64,000 nt of DNA from Advenella incenata (GTDB lineage Bacteria; Pseudomonadota; Gammaproteobacteria; Burkholderiales; Burkholderiaceae_B). The stretch lies in assembly GCF_004217095.1 (NCBI RefSeq), contig NZ_SHKO01000001.1, forward strand, positions 1,784,139 through 1,848,138, written 5' to 3'. A program made the position numbers and the translations under genes. The number at the start of each line of letters is the position of its first letter. The first letter of the stretch is position 1. The notes below the pieces were generated by a model. It had not been told where the DNA came from. It made no database searches and worked only from the letters and a program-made list of their open reading frames with translations. This document shows, piece by piece, positions 16,978-26,483 of this stretch.

Positions 16978-17790
16978 TCAATATCCTTGAAAGCGAGCGG
17001 GACGCCGCTCGATGAAATGTGCGATACCTTCCTTGAAGTCTTCACTTTGCAAACTCATGACCATCTCGGTATTGGCTTGCGATATCGCTTCTCCCAGCGT
17101 CTGAAATGGCGCTTCCCATAGTTGTTGTTTCATGATGCGCACTGAACGTGGCGACACATCGTTGCCAAGGCGGTGCGCAAGCTGCCGAGCGGCCTCCGGT
17201 AGTGCATCCGCAGTAACAACACGGTGAACCAGGCCCATTCGTAGCGCTTCCTGGGCGTCGATTTTGCGTGAGGTCAGCAGCAAGTCCGTCGCATGAGCAT
17301 GGCCGACAATGCGCGGGAGTATCCAGGCGATGCCATGTTCGGCAATCAGGCCGCGCTGGGCAAAGGCGGTGGCAAATACAGCCTTGTCCGCCGCGATCCT
17401 AAAATCGCTGTAGAGCGCCATGATCAGTCCGAGTCCGGCTGCCGCGCCATTGATGGCGCTGATAATGGGTTTGGGGGCAGCAGGGAAATAGGAATAACGT
17501 GTTTGGTAGTCGGCGCGGCGATTCATGTCGTAGGGACGCATCCACTCTTGAGCCCGGATGTCTTCGGGAGGCAGCACTTCCAGTTCGTCCATGTCCATGC
17601 CTGCACAAAACGCACGTCCCGCGCCGGTCAGTATGATGGCGCGCACGGTGTTGTCACGCCCAGCAGTTTCGATGGCTGAACGTAATTCTGCCTCCATGAC
17701 TTTGGTCAGTGCGTTCATGCGTTCCGGCCGGTTCAGCGTGATTGTGGCAATTGCGTCGTCGACGGCGTAGTTCAATGTTTCGTATGTCAT
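16978..17790 (-). CDS. Enoyl-CoA hydratase/isomerase family protein
   Basis: A 270-residue crotonase-fold protein, last gene of a five-gene minus-strand operon. Oxyanion-hole segments are AFCAGMDMDEL and NGAAAGLGLIM. By my alignment both classical hydratase glutamates (rat mitochondrial E144 and E164) are replaced (Ile and Phe); instead there is a Glu in GLIAEHGIAWILPR, the place where isomerase-type members such as PaaG carry their acid. A hydratase label is therefore only a family name; isomerase or C-C cleavage are open. It starts two bases after the aldehyde dehydrogenase stop, so translation is coupled. Confidence 0.88.
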   Translation of the reverse strand: MTYETLNYAVDDAIATITLNRPERMNALTKVMEAELRSAIETAGRDNTVRAIILTGAGRAFCAGMDMDELEVLPPEDIRAQEWMRPYDMNRRADYQTRYSYFPAAPKPIISAINGAAAGLGLIMALYSDFRIAADKAVFATAFAQRGLIAEHGIAWILPRIVGHAHATDLLLTSRKIDAQEALRMGLVHRVVTADALPEAARQLAHRLGNDVSPRSVRIMKQQLWEAPFQTLGEAISQANTEMVMSLQSEDFKEGIAHFIERRPARFQGY

Positions 17791-17792
17791 AG

Positions 17793-19241
17793 TCAGGATA
17801 TGTATTCAGAGAGTGATTCGGTGAAGGGGGTGGGAAGCTGGATGGCGACCGGTTCAAGAAACTCTTGTATTCCGTGACAACCGTTTTCGCGTCCGATGCC
17901 GGATTTTCCGAAGCCTCCGAAGGGTGCGGCGGGATTGAAAGGAGCGCCATTGATGTCAACCTGGCCTGCACGAATGCGGCGCGCTACAGCCAGTGTGTCG
18001 GGCTTGACGGGACCCCAGACAGCGCCAGCCAGCCCGTATTCGGTGCCATTGGCCAGGGCGATGCCATCTTCGATATCGTCATAGCACATGATGCACAAGA
18101 CCGGGCCGAATACTTCTTCCATTGCGATTGTCATTGCGGGTGTGATGTCCGACAGCACCGTCGCGGGAATGAAAAAACCGTGATCGGGAACGGGCGGATT
18201 GTCTCCAACCGAACGAGCACCTGCGGCGACGGCATTGTCTATCATGGCCTGCACTTTTTCGCGCTGGTCCGCCGAAACGAGGGGGCCGAGTCGCGTTGCT
18301 GCGTCTGCCGGGTCACCCATGCGATAGGTGTCAATAAGGTCTCGAACAAGTCGCTCGACTTCTGGCAGCATATCGCGTTGTACCAGCAGGCGCGTCATGG
18401 AGGAACAGGTTTGCCCAGAGTTGAGCATGCAACTGGCCAGGGTGGCTTTGACGGCTGTCGGCAGCTCGGCGCCGGGCAGCACGAGTGCAGCAGATTTGCC
18501 GCCCAGTTCCAGAGCCATGCGCTTGATCTGGCTGCCGGCGATGGCTGCGATATGACTGCCTGCGCGTGTGGAACCGGTGAAGGAGACCATATCGATACCG
18601 GGATGGGAGACCAGCATCTCTCCGATATCCGGGCCGGTGCCATATATCACGTTGAATACGCCTGGTGGCAAACCGGCCTGTTGGATCGCTTCGGCCAACA
18701 GAGCAGCGCTGGTCGGTGCGATTTCAGAGGGTTTCAGGACAACCGTGCAGCCGGCCAGCAGCGCCGGTGCGACCTTGCCGGTGATTTGGTGCAAAGGATA
18801 GTTCCATGGCGTAATGCAGGCCACTACGCCCACCGGGACATGCTGCACCAGGGAATGACCTATGCGGGATTCCCAAACCATCTCAGCCGCAAGATCGGCA
18901 TAGCTATTCCACGCGGCAATGGGTGCGCCCACCTGGATACGCGCAGCTAATTTGCGCGGCATTCCCACTTCGCGGGAGATTGCTGTTGTCAGCGCTTCGG
19001 CCTTTTCCGACAGCGCGGCAGCCACTCGACGCACTGCCGCGATGCGTTCGGCCAGGGGCGTGGCGGACCAGCCGATCCGTGCTGCTCGTGCCGCTGCAAC
19101 TGCTCGGTGTACGTCGTCATCCGAGGCAGAACGATAACGAGCGAAAACGTCTTCAGTGAAACTGTCCGTGACGGGCAGCTCCTGCTCGCCGCTTGCGGCT
19201 GTCATGACGCCGTCTATTAATAAGTGAGTCTGTTTAAGCAT
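17793..19241 (-). CDS. Aldehyde dehydrogenase (NAD(P)+)
   Basis: A 482-residue ALDH-superfamily enzyme. NAD-binding segment TPWNYPLHQITGKVAPALLAG near residue 140, the base Glu in MALELGGKSAALV near 245, and the catalytic Cys in LNSGQTCSS near 280 are present, as is EVFGPVLCIM near 380. It oxidises an aldehyde to its acid in the cytoplasm. Between two crotonase-fold enzymes and behind an acyl-CoA synthetase, it most resembles the vanillin/benzaldehyde dehydrogenase position in CoA-dependent hydroxycinnamate degradation (inference). Confidence 0.93.
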   Translation of the reverse strand: MLKQTHLLIDGVMTAASGEQELPVTDSFTEDVFARYRSASDDDVHRAVAAARAARIGWSATPLAERIAAVRRVAAALSEKAEALTTAISREVGMPRKLAARIQVGAPIAAWNSYADLAAEMVWESRIGHSLVQHVPVGVVACITPWNYPLHQITGKVAPALLAGCTVVLKPSEIAPTSAALLAEAIQQAGLPPGVFNVIYGTGPDIGEMLVSHPGIDMVSFTGSTRAGSHIAAIAGSQIKRMALELGGKSAALVLPGAELPTAVKATLASCMLNSGQTCSSMTRLLVQRDMLPEVERLVRDLIDTYRMGDPADAATRLGPLVSADQREKVQAMIDNAVAAGARSVGDNPPVPDHGFFIPATVLSDITPAMTIAMEEVFGPVLCIMCYDDIEDGIALANGTEYGLAGAVWGPVKPDTLAVARRIRAGQVDINGAPFNPAAPFGGFGKSGIGRENGCHGIQEFLEPVAIQLPTPFTESLSEYIS

Positions 19242-19247
19242 GGGTAG

Positions 19248-20042
19248 TTAATCCTTGTGGAGGCGGGCCGCTGTGGATGAAGCGCGTCGAGAGATAAACG
19301 CGCGCATAACCTGTTGTGGTTCCCCGGATGCATAGCATTCAAGTTGATAGCGGATGCCGGCGCTGCACGCCTCGTTAAAGCCTGGCTGTGTGCGTTCTCT
19401 GAAGCGCTGCTTGGTCAAGCGGACAGCGGTACGCGGCAATGCAGCCAGCTTGGCTGCCCGTTCCAGGGCACGAGGTAATACCTGCTCGGCAGATACCAGG
19501 TCGTTGACGAGCCCGAGTGTATGCGCCCGTTCGCCCGTGATCAGTTCTCCGCTCAGCGAGAGCTCCTGGTTGAGGGAATGGCCAATTTGTAATGACATCA
19601 GATATGAACCGACAATACTCGCCAATCCGGCCTTGACTTCGGGCTGTCCCATGCGTAGCGCTGGATGGGCGACCCGCAAGTCGCACATCAGGGCGATCTG
19701 AAAGCCTGCGCCAACGGCGGTTCCATTGAGTGCTGCAACAATTGGCTTGGTCATGTCGCGTGCAGCCTGGTACATGGCGTGTTGGCGATTGAGCCAGTCA
19801 GCAAGATTACCAGTGTCGATCGTGGCCGCCTCATCCAGGTCCTGGCCTGCGCAGAAGGCGCGCTCGCCGGTACCTGTCAGCACGATGGCACGGATTGTGT
19901 CGTCAGCCTCGAGCGCATATAAAGTGTCTGTGAGTTCTGCGCGCAACGAGGCATTTACGGCGTTCATTTCGGCCGGTCGATTGAGGCGAACGACGGCAAT
20001 CTCGTCGATGTAGTCTGTCACTACGGTACTTTGAGGGGTCAT
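19248..20042 (-). CDS. Enoyl-CoA hydratase/isomerase family protein
   Basis: A 264-residue crotonase-fold protein. AFCAGQDLDEA and NGTAVGAGFQIALMCD make the oxyanion hole; RMGQPEVKAGL keeps the Glu equivalent to rat E164, while the E144 position is Gln by my alignment. One retained Glu is also the situation reported for hydroxycinnamoyl-CoA hydratase-lyase, so hydration plus aldol cleavage is possible. ATG 20042 overlaps the stop of the acyl-CoA synthetase by four bases (ATGA) and has AAGGAG six bases upstream. Confidence 0.9.
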   Translation of the reverse strand: MTPQSTVVTDYIDEIAVVRLNRPAEMNAVNASLRAELTDTLYALEADDTIRAIVLTGTGERAFCAGQDLDEAATIDTGNLADWLNRQHAMYQAARDMTKPIVAALNGTAVGAGFQIALMCDLRVAHPALRMGQPEVKAGLASIVGSYLMSLQIGHSLNQELSLSGELITGERAHTLGLVNDLVSAEQVLPRALERAAKLAALPRTAVRLTKQRFRERTQPGFNEACSAGIRYQLECYASGEPQQVMRAFISRRASSTAARLHKD

Positions 20043-22156
20043 GCCTGCTCCTTGCAACGTTCGATGACGGCATCGACGGCCCAGCCTGCGCTGCCCGTAT
20101 CGCCGACAATCAGCGGGTTAAGATCGATGGATGTAATATCGCGCGGATGAGATGAGGCCAGGCGAGCAAGCGCCACGGCCGTATGCGCTACAGTATCAAG
20201 GTCGATGGGCGCCTCGCCGCGTACACCGGCCAGAATCGGCGCGATGCGAAGTGTGTTCAGCTTGGCGATAACGTCATCTTGAGAAAACGGGTGTAGCAGC
20301 ACAACGAAGTCGCGCAGGGCTTCTACATATTTGCCGCCATCGCCGATCATGACCACGGTGCCAAAGGCTGGATCCTGCCGAACGCCCAGCGCAAACTCAC
20401 GGCGACCTGAAACGCGCCTGGCGACAATAACGCCATCGAACGGGACCTGCAGGGCGGCAACGCGTTGCGTGCACTGTTTCCATGCATCAACGATTTGCTG
20501 TTCGCTGTCCAGGCCAATAAATACCAAACCATGCTCGGATTTGTGCGGAATGTGGGCAGAACAGGCTTTCATCACAACGTCCTGTCCCAGTGCACGCCAG
20601 GCGGTGAGGGCTTCATCCGCATTGCGGCACAGTACATACGGCACAGTTGGAATATCCGCTGTTGCCAGTACGGCCAGGCTTTCGTCTTCGCTCAGGAAGT
20701 GACTCGTTCGGTTCGGGAGGGCGAGCACTGATGCTGCCGCTGCTTCCAACTGGTCGCGTGCCGATGCCTGTCGCATCAGGATGCCATGGCGGCTCCACTG
20801 GTGCAGCGCATTGATGGCATCCGTTTCGTGCGCGTACACGGGTACGCCGGCCGAGCGAAAAACCTGGCGCACCGACGCCTGGGGGGCAGACACCACGGCT
20901 GGTTTACCTGTATTGGCTGCAAACGTGGCGGTATCGGTAGCCATGCCCTGCACGTCATAGCCAGGGCCAGCCACGGGCACGCCAATAAGGAACATATCTG
21001 CCTGTGGATCGGTAGCCAGGGTATTGAGCGTGGCGGCATACATGCCGCTTTGGGTCATCAGCGAGGCGGTCAGATCTACCGGATTCTGTGCGGTTGCAAA
21101 GCTGGGCATAATATCGGCCAGGCTGCGTACCACAGCAGGGGCCAATGCCGTTAACGGCAGGTTCAGGGTTTCGGCTGCATCCGCGCACAGTACCCCGACA
21201 GCGCCGCTGTGGCTCATGACAACCAGGCTGTCTGCGGGTCGGGGCGGCAGTGCCAGATAAAGTTCAACGGCATTGACCAGTCCGTGCACATCGGCGGCAC
21301 GCCAGATGCCGTGGCGCTCCAAGAAGGCATCCACGACGATATCATCGTTGACCATCGCGCCTGTGTGCGAGGCCGCTGCCTTCGCACCTTGGACGCTGCG
21401 TCCGGCCTTCAGGGCAATGACCGCTGCACCGCGCGAGATGGCCAGTCGGGCTGTTTCGGCCAGCATGGCCGGATCAGCGAGCGATTCGATATACAACAGG
21501 ATTACCCGGATTGCAGGATCGACGGCGGCTGCCAGCGCTAATTCGCACACCGAGGCATCAGCATCATTGCCAGAGGCAATCAGATAGCGCACGCCCACAC
21601 CGCGTTCACGCAGCATGGCGTAGGGCATGACGCTTGCGGCGCCGCTCTGGCTAATGATGGCAACTGGCCCGTCTTCGGGCTCAATTTCCATGAACATGGT
21701 GCTAAAGTTCATTACTGCGCCGGTTTGAAAATTGGCCACGCCTTGCGCGTTGGGGCCCACCAGCCGAACGCCCAGTCGGCGAGCATGTTGTACCAGTGCG
21801 GTTTGTCGCTGGACTCCCGCGCTGCCTGTTTCGCCAAAGCCCGAGCTCATCACGATGACACATGCAATTGCCCGCGTAGCGCATTGTTCTATGACGTCAG
21901 CAACGGCATCCTGGCCGACTGCGACAATGGCGACATCTGGTGTCTCCGGCAGTTCCGCGAGCGATGCATATGCTTGCATACCCTGTATTATCTTGCGTCT
22001 TGGGTTTATCGGATACACTGCGCCGGAAAATCCGAAGCGCTTAAGGTAATGCAGGGGGCGGCCACCGACCTTATTGGGGTCTTCCGTCGCGCCGATCACG
22101 GCGATGCTGCGTGGAGCCAGGGCGTTGCACAGGCGAGGATCAGGAGAAAATGTCAT
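20039..22156 (-). CDS. Acyl-CoA synthetase, ADP(NDP)-forming type
   Basis: A 705-residue protein of the NDP-forming acyl-CoA synthetase family. Domains in order: CoA-binding Rossmann domain (SIAVIGATEDPNKVGG, YPINPRR, VAIVAVG) at about 1-130; succinyl-CoA-ligase-like domains to about 460 with the phosphohistidine loop in AAASHTGAMV; ATP-grasp domain to the end (IPTVPYVLCRN, KACSAHIPHKSEHGLV, DGVIVARRV, GDGGKYVE). FerA of Sphingobium, a feruloyl-CoA synthetase, belongs to this superfamily. ATG 22156 is chosen by homology; the frame is open 19 codons more. It follows the Bug gene by 14 bases. Confidence 0.9.
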   Translation of the reverse strand: MTFSPDPRLCNALAPRSIAVIGATEDPNKVGGRPLHYLKRFGFSGAVYPINPRRKIIQGMQAYASLAELPETPDVAIVAVGQDAVADVIEQCATRAIACVIVMSSGFGETGSAGVQRQTALVQHARRLGVRLVGPNAQGVANFQTGAVMNFSTMFMEIEPEDGPVAIISQSGAASVMPYAMLRERGVGVRYLIASGNDADASVCELALAAAVDPAIRVILLYIESLADPAMLAETARLAISRGAAVIALKAGRSVQGAKAAASHTGAMVNDDIVVDAFLERHGIWRAADVHGLVNAVELYLALPPRPADSLVVMSHSGAVGVLCADAAETLNLPLTALAPAVVRSLADIMPSFATAQNPVDLTASLMTQSGMYAATLNTLATDPQADMFLIGVPVAGPGYDVQGMATDTATFAANTGKPAVVSAPQASVRQVFRSAGVPVYAHETDAINALHQWSRHGILMRQASARDQLEAAAASVLALPNRTSHFLSEDESLAVLATADIPTVPYVLCRNADEALTAWRALGQDVVMKACSAHIPHKSEHGLVFIGLDSEQQIVDAWKQCTQRVAALQVPFDGVIVARRVSGRREFALGVRQDPAFGTVVMIGDGGKYVEALRDFVVLLHPFSQDDVIAKLNTLRIAPILAGVRGEAPIDLDTVAHTAVALARLASSHPRDITSIDLNPLIVGDTGSAGWAVDAVIERCKEQA

Positions 22157-22170
22157 GGATGCTGCTCGTA

Positions 22171-23148
22171 TCAATTCAGGCTGGCGCCGGAGTTCTTGAC
22201 GACCGGCGCCCATTTAGCGGTGTCGCTTTTAATCAGAGCGGCAAACTCTGCAGGTGTGGTACTTTGCGCAGCAGCGCCGTCCCTTTGCATGCGCGTTTTC
22301 ATTTCCTCGGTCGCCATGATGGTTCCAATTTCCCGCTGCAGTCGGTTCACGATAGCGTCGGGTGTGCCATGTGGGGCAAGCACGCCATACCAGATGGTGA
22401 CGTCGAAGCCATCGAGCCCGGCCTGCTGGGCAGTGGGTACATCAGGCAGCAGTGGCGAGCGCTTTGGACCGGTTACCGCGAGGGCTGTTACCTTGCCGGC
22501 GGAAATATTCTGGGTCTGCTGTGCAATGGTGTCGAACATCATTGAAATGCGGCCGGCTAGTAGATCAACGAGTGCAGGCGCCGAGCCTTTGTATGGAATG
22601 TGATTGATCCGGATGCCGGCGGCGGTGCGAAACAGCTCACCCGACAGATGATTGGAACTGCCATTGCCCGCTGAGCCGTAAGTGAGTTCGTCCGGCTTCG
22701 TCTTCGCCAGCTTCACCAGATCACCAAGTGTCTTTACGGGTAGTTGGCGGTTGACGACCAGGACATTCATCGTTGTGGCCATCAAGCTGACGGGCGCGAA
22801 ATCCTTGACTGGATCGTAACGCAGGTTCGCGTACAGGCTCGGATTGATCGCCATGGTGCCGGTCGTCCCGAAAAAGAGGGTATAGCCGTCCGCCTTGGAA
22901 CGAGCCACCAGTTCGGCCGCGATACTGCCGCCGGCACCCCCACGGTTGTCGACAACCACTTGCTGTCCAAGTCGTTCGCCCAGCTTTTGCGCCAGGATGC
23001 GCGCCATGGCATCGGTGGGACCGCCAGCGGAAAAGGGGACTACCAGGTTGACAGGGCGGGTTGGATACGAGGATTCCGCATTCACAACAGATGAGGTCAG
23101 CAGGCAGGTTGCGGCAAATGCCGCAATGAGGCAATGGGTGAGTTTCAT
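22171..23148 (-). CDS. Bug family periplasmic solute receptor
   Basis: A 325-residue Bug receptor with signal peptide MKLTHCLIAAFAATCLL... cut near VNAES. Marks: YPTRPVNLVVPFSAGGPTDAMA, VVVDNRGGAGGSIAAE, ADGYTLFFG, LTYGSAGNGSSNHLSGE. GGAG lies 6 bases before ATG 23148. First gene of the synthetase-hydratase-dehydrogenase-hydratase operon, so its ligand is probably the acid that is then activated by the CoA synthetase (inference). Confidence 0.93.
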   Translation of the reverse strand: MKLTHCLIAAFAATCLLTSSVVNAESSYPTRPVNLVVPFSAGGPTDAMARILAQKLGERLGQQVVVDNRGGAGGSIAAELVARSKADGYTLFFGTTGTMAINPSLYANLRYDPVKDFAPVSLMATTMNVLVVNRQLPVKTLGDLVKLAKTKPDELTYGSAGNGSSNHLSGELFRTAAGIRINHIPYKGSAPALVDLLAGRISMMFDTIAQQTQNISAGKVTALAVTGPKRSPLLPDVPTAQQAGLDGFDVTIWYGVLAPHGTPDAIVNRLQREIGTIMATEEMKTRMQRDGAAAQSTTPAEFAALIKSDTAKWAPVVKNSGASLN

Positions 23149-23232
23149 GGTTGTCTCCATATTTGTTCTACGTTAATGGAGACAAGCTTAGCCACAATTG
23201 AGATATATATAAATACAAAGTTTATAATTTCA

Positions 23233-23253
23233 GGTTTCCATTTAAGTGAAACC
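23233..23253. promoter_or_regulatory. Inverted repeat in front of the LysR gene
   Basis: GGTTTC at 23233-23238 and GAAACC at 23248-23253 flank nine bases and abut the LysR ATG at 23254. It could be an autoregulatory site of the LysR protein in the divergent control region. Confidence 0.35.
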
Positions 23254-24165
23254 ATGAATCTCAAGCAGCTGGATACTTTCCTGTTGGTGGCCGACATGCA
23301 GTCTTTGTCTCGCGCAGCGATCGCATCGGACATGGCGCAGTCGTTGGTCAGCCGTCAGATCGCCATGCTGGAAAAAGAATGGGGCAAGCGTCTGTTTGAC
23401 AGAACCGGGCGGGGCATGGTGCTGTCCGAATTTGGTCGACGCATGTATCCCGAAGTCAAGCGGATAATTGATCAGGTCGAACAGCTCGGGGCCACCGCTC
23501 ACCAGGCTGCCGGCATATTGACCGGGACAGTGCATATCGGTGTCTTGCCCTCGCTGGCACGGCAATTATTGCCGCTGTTGCTGGCCGATATCCGTGAGCG
23601 CGCACCCCAACTTCGTCTGCATGTGACGGAGGGCTTTAGCGGCTCCCTTGATGAACAGCTTGCGTCGGGGCGCCTGGATATGATCGTGGTCAATCGCTAC
23701 GGTTCGTCCGCATCGCGCGGGGAGGATGTGCTTGGCAAGCTGGATACCTTTCTGGTCGGCAAAGCCGGTCTGCCCGAGCTTGCGGCGAAAAGCCTGCCTT
23801 TTCATTCCCTTGACGGCATTCCGTTGGTATTGCCGGCCGTACCAAATGGCTTACGCGCGACGCTGGATGTATTGTCTCGTCGCCACGATACGAAGCTGAA
23901 CATCGTCATGGAAGTGGAAACCGCGACGGCGATGAAAGACGTTGCTGCCGGTGGCCATGCATTTACGCTACTGCCCATGACTGCAGTGGCCCAGGAAATT
24001 GCCGCCGGAGAACTGGGAGCCAGCCTGATCATCAGTCCCGGAATACGCAGAACGATCGCCTTGAGTGTGAGCCGCCAGCGTCCGTTGTCCGAAGGCGCCA
24101 GACTTGTATCGTCCAGGGTCAGATTACTGGTGTCAGATCTTTTGACGGATTCAAGCGTGTTCTAA
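23254..24165 (+). CDS. LysR-family regulator of the CoA-synthetase operon
   Basis: A 303-residue LysR protein. HTH at residues 1-60 (MNLKQLDTFLLVADMQSLSR, MAQSLVSRQIAMLEKEWGKRL); effector domain starts near residue 90 (GTVHIGVLPSLARQLLPLL). The ATG at 23254 is chosen because the HTH begins there; the frame is open 40 codons upstream into the divergent promoter. It is placed head to head with the Bug-synthetase operon at 23148 and is its likely regulator. Confidence 0.9.
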   Translation: MNLKQLDTFLLVADMQSLSRAAIASDMAQSLVSRQIAMLEKEWGKRLFDRTGRGMVLSEFGRRMYPEVKRIIDQVEQLGATAHQAAGILTGTVHIGVLPSLARQLLPLLLADIRERAPQLRLHVTEGFSGSLDEQLASGRLDMIVVNRYGSSASRGEDVLGKLDTFLVGKAGLPELAAKSLPFHSLDGIPLVLPAVPNGLRATLDVLSRRHDTKLNIVMEVETATAMKDVAAGGHAFTLLPMTAVAQEIAAGELGASLIISPGIRRTIALSVSRQRPLSEGARLVSSRVRLLVSDLLTDSSVF

Positions 24166-24399
24166 ATATGAATATACGGCACTGCTCTGGTTATAGCTGA
24201 CCCACCAAATTATTGGATAGATGATAATTATCAGTATTGGTTGCGCCGCTAAATGGCACTTAGTGTTTGCCCTTTATGCTGCTTCTGTCCAGAAATTGAT
24301 ATTCATTGAGACGATACAACGATTCAGAACGAGCGTGGGCAGTGACAGGCTACGGCAAAGTGGATAATATTCGGTAATGAGAGCCATTCGGAGCTGACC

Positions 24400-25053
24400 A
24401 TGACCCCCATCATTACGGCCTTTGCGCTGTCTCCCGACGAAGGCAAGGGCCTGGCGCGCGACATGCGTGTGCGCTGGGCGCTTGAAGAAGCAGGACAGCC
24501 CTACGAAGTACGTCTTTTATCGTTCCCTGCGATGAAACAACCCGCGCATATGGCGCAACACCCTTTTGGCCAGATTCCTACCTATGAGGAAGGCGATCTC
24601 GTGTTGTTCGAGTCGGGGGCCATCCTGCTCCATCTGGCCGAGCGCCATGCTGGCCTGTTGCCCGACGACGCGAATGCCCGCATGCGCTCTATCGGCTGGA
24701 TTTTCGCGGCGCTCAATACCATGGAGCCGCCGATCGTAGAATATGGCATGGCCAAATACTTTGAGCGCGACAAGTCCTGGTATGCGGAGCGTAACGTGAT
24801 GCTCGAGGAACGGGTTCGTGTCCGGCTGCGCCAACTGTCCGAGCGGCTGGGCGATGCTGATTGGCTGGAAGGCTATTTCAGCGCAGGCGATCTGATGATG
24901 GTGTCGGTACTGCTCAGGCTGCAGTCCACAGGCATCGTGAAAGACTATCCGAATTTGGCTGCGTATGTGGCGCGCGGCGAGGCGCGGCCTGCGTACAGGC
25001 GGGCTTTCGAAGACCAACTGGCGGTATTTCTTGCAGCGTCGAATGGGCGATAA
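24400..25053 (+). CDS. Glutathione S-transferase family protein
   Basis: A 217-residue GST. The N-terminal thioredoxin-fold domain shows RWALEEAGQPYEVRLL, the cis-Pro segment HPFGQIPTYEEGDLVLFESGAIL with the Ser of the glutathione-binding ESGAI motif, then an all-helical C-terminal domain (FAALNTMEPPIVEY, AGDLMMVSVLLRL). Acceptor substrate unknown. GGAG precedes the ATG. Not in an operon. Confidence 0.9.
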   Translation: MTPIITAFALSPDEGKGLARDMRVRWALEEAGQPYEVRLLSFPAMKQPAHMAQHPFGQIPTYEEGDLVLFESGAILLHLAERHAGLLPDDANARMRSIGWIFAALNTMEPPIVEYGMAKYFERDKSWYAERNVMLEERVRVRLRQLSERLGDADWLEGYFSAGDLMMVSVLLRLQSTGIVKDYPNLAAYVARGEARPAYRRAFEDQLAVFLAASNGR

Positions 25054-25232
25054 GGGAGTGTTTGCGGGTAATGTTGAATCAGTTTCACCTGCCGCCTGTG
25101 GACGTGTTGCTATCACCCATGGTCGCTAAGCAAGGCCGGTTTCCTGGCACGTTCGGATATAGGTAAGATTAATTATTGCCGAGTGCTCATTGCGCAGTTA
25201 TAGTCAAATTTTGATTTGACTGGGAGCACCAA

Positions 25233-26141
25233 ATGGATCGTCGCTCATTGCCACTGAACGCCCTGCGCGCTTTTGAGTCTGTGGGACGTCATCGGAGTTT
25301 CAGCCTCGCGGCCAGTGAGCTTGGGGTGACACACGGCGCGGTTAGTCGCCAAATCGGCATGCTCGAGTCGATGATGGGGCTACGCTTATTTCGCCGCAGC
25401 CAACCCATTGAGCTGACTGACGAGGGGGAAGCGCTTTTCTCTGGCGTAGCACCTGCGTTTGATCGCTTGTCCACTGCGGTGGACAATTTAATGTGCCCGG
25501 GGGGGCAGACATTACTGGTCAACGCACCGCCCACTTTCACTATGAAATGGCTGATTCCCCGGCTCTCTGTTTTTCAGCACCGGCACAGCAAGGCAGAGGT
25601 ACGGCTGACTGCCAGCACGACCAGAATAGAGTCAATTAAGCTGAGCGATGTTGACCTTGTTATACGCCGGCTTCCCCAATTGGTATCGGATCTGCATGCG
25701 CAGCCCTTCCTCTCGGGTAAGCTGGTGGCCGTTTGCGCACCGGAACGGCTTGAAGCGTGCCCGGTATTGCGTGCCGAAGATATAACAAAGCATCGTCTCA
25801 TGGAGGCCAAGAGCAATGTACATGCCTGGACGCAATGGTTTGAGCAAGCAGGCTGTGAAAAACCTCCGTCGACTGATTTTCTAAGATTCGATGAAATGTT
25901 TTTCGTGGTACAAGCTGCCCTGGAGGGCTTGGGTACTGCGCTTGTTCCTCTTTCACTCGTCGCTGACGATCTGGCTGCCGGCAATCTGGTGCTTGCATTT
26001 GATGGACCCGATGTCAGTGCTGCCGATTATGCCTATGTTGTGACGCCGCGTGGCCACAATCGTGCCTTGCTCAATGAGTTTTGTTCATGGCTGTCAGAAG
26101 AGGGTCGGCAGTCCAATCAATTTGCAGGCACGGTGATATAA
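25233..26141 (+). CDS. LysR-family regulator, GcvA type
   Basis: A 302-residue LysR protein opening with LPLNALRAFESVGRHRSFSL, the GcvA/AmpR-like start, HTH to about residue 65 (GVTHGAVSRQIGMLESMMGL), then a GcvA-type effector domain (LVNAPPTFTMKWLIPRLSVF). GGGAG lies 8 bases before the ATG. It precedes the CoA-transferase operon in the same direction by 342 bases and may regulate it. Confidence 0.88.
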   Translation: MDRRSLPLNALRAFESVGRHRSFSLAASELGVTHGAVSRQIGMLESMMGLRLFRRSQPIELTDEGEALFSGVAPAFDRLSTAVDNLMCPGGQTLLVNAPPTFTMKWLIPRLSVFQHRHSKAEVRLTASTTRIESIKLSDVDLVIRRLPQLVSDLHAQPFLSGKLVAVCAPERLEACPVLRAEDITKHRLMEAKSNVHAWTQWFEQAGCEKPPSTDFLRFDEMFFVVQAALEGLGTALVPLSLVADDLAAGNLVLAFDGPDVSAADYAYVVTPRGHNRALLNEFCSWLSEEGRQSNQFAGTVI

Positions 26142-26483
26142 ATATGTGGCATCGCGCCGCCTATGACGGGGTAACCAGGTTCACTTGCGATATGAGTGTA
26201 CACCCGTCGCCGACGGATGGTATGTCAACCCACCGCATATTAAATGCCCTGGCGGCATCAGCATAATTCCAAAAGCTTCAATAAATATTAGAAGATTCCC
26301 ATGTGCCAGGGATTGCCTATCCGGCCTTTAATGGCGACCCAGGTTCTTTAGCCTTGCTTAATCTATTGTGAGATTAATGCACATCTTTCGATTTTTAGTC
26401 GATTTACGATGGTCGCTCTTACGTGCATCATAAGAACACGTCATACATTTTGTGCCGTACAAATTAAGATCGCCGGAGCTGAT
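26142..26483. other. Intergenic stretch before the CoA-transferase operon
   Basis: 342 bases with no gene that I can support. It is AT-rich towards its right end and presumably carries the operon promoter, but I see no convincing -35/-10 pair. Confidence 0.4.

Noticed and set aside
17865..18950. 361-codon plus-strand frame opposite the aldehyde dehydrogenase
   Set aside because: It is a mirror frame of a G+C-rich gene with His/Cys-rich translation and no family match; the ALDH motifs are unambiguous.
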